Below, piece after piece: positions 13,757-13,760 of a stretch of DNA of 13,760 nucleotides; within the stretch, counting starts at the first letter, position 1, and every line of letters begins with the position of its first letter. Location of the stretch: assembly GCA_002413355.1 (NCBI GenBank), contig DHWV01000099.1:15909-29668 (forward strand), written 5' to 3'. Source of the stretch: Desulfobulbaceae bacterium UBA5173. GTDB taxonomy: Bacteria; Desulfobacterota; Desulfobulbia; Desulfobulbales; Desulfobulbaceae. The notes beneath the pieces were generated by a model that saw only the letters and a program-made list of their open reading frames with translations, made no database searches and was not told the origin of the DNA. The position numbers and the translations under genes are program-made.

Positions 13757-13760
13757 CCTA

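Larger units (their letters stand above)
13391..13760. other. Right flank without a complete gene
   Basis: These 370 bases hold the short hairpins at 13423-13444, the 3' remnant of a gene (13446-13592), a small GAGCCGCC direct duplication near 13557-13572, the arms CTTGCA/TGCAAG near 13701-13722, and the right copy of the 14-base repeat. From about 13680 the sequence becomes AT-rich, like the gap at 11.8-12.1 kb. I see no promoter I would defend for the HisD-like gene. Confidence 0.5.

Overview
The window looks like chromosomal DNA of a Gram-negative, probably anaerobic bacterium, most likely of the Desulfobacterota (sulfate-reducer or Desulfobulbales type). The reasons are a tetraheme c554-type cytochrome fused to a UshA-like domain, a membrane-anchored tandem cytochrome c, a KdnA-like sugar aminotransferase, and GC-rich coding sequence broken by AT-rich islands. 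This placement is inference; there is no rRNA or marker comparison.

Layout. Positions 1-6657 form one closely spaced leftward (minus-strand) gene cluster. In transcription order it holds a TPR protein, an MGS-domain/amidohydrolase fusion, panC, an AT-rich membrane-protein gene, a cupin, a two-helix membrane protein, panD, a DegT-family aminotransferase and the start of an Opp/Dpp-type ABC ATPase that runs off the window. A tRNA-Met gene (6868-6944, minus) with a near-consensus sigma70 promoter and its own terminator lies upstream of this cluster. Positions 7076-11784 run rightward: a UshA-like/tetraheme cytochrome, a four-helix membrane protein with four monoheme cytochrome c domains, then lgt and pyrF as an overlapping pair. 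A 310-base AT-rich gap follows with a truncated reading frame and a hairpin. After it comes a leftward histidinol-dehydrogenase-like gene (12095-13390), and a right flank with a gene remnant and a 14-base repeat that is an inverted copy of one in the 11.9 kb gap.

How the genes work together. PanC and PanD supply the last step and the beta-alanine precursor of pantothenate synthesis. They are separated by three genes unrelated to that pathway, one visibly AT-rich. The two cytochrome genes could form a periplasmic/membrane electron-transfer module with up to eight c hemes. Lgt (lipoprotein maturation) and PyrF (UMP synthesis) are housekeeping genes.

The least ordinary items are: the MGS-amidohydrolase fusion, which lacks the usual beta-sandwich; the tandem cytochrome with one CX3CH site; the UshA-like domain whose metal motif is eroded; and the HisD homologue with two changed zinc-ligand positions, flanked by inverted repeats.
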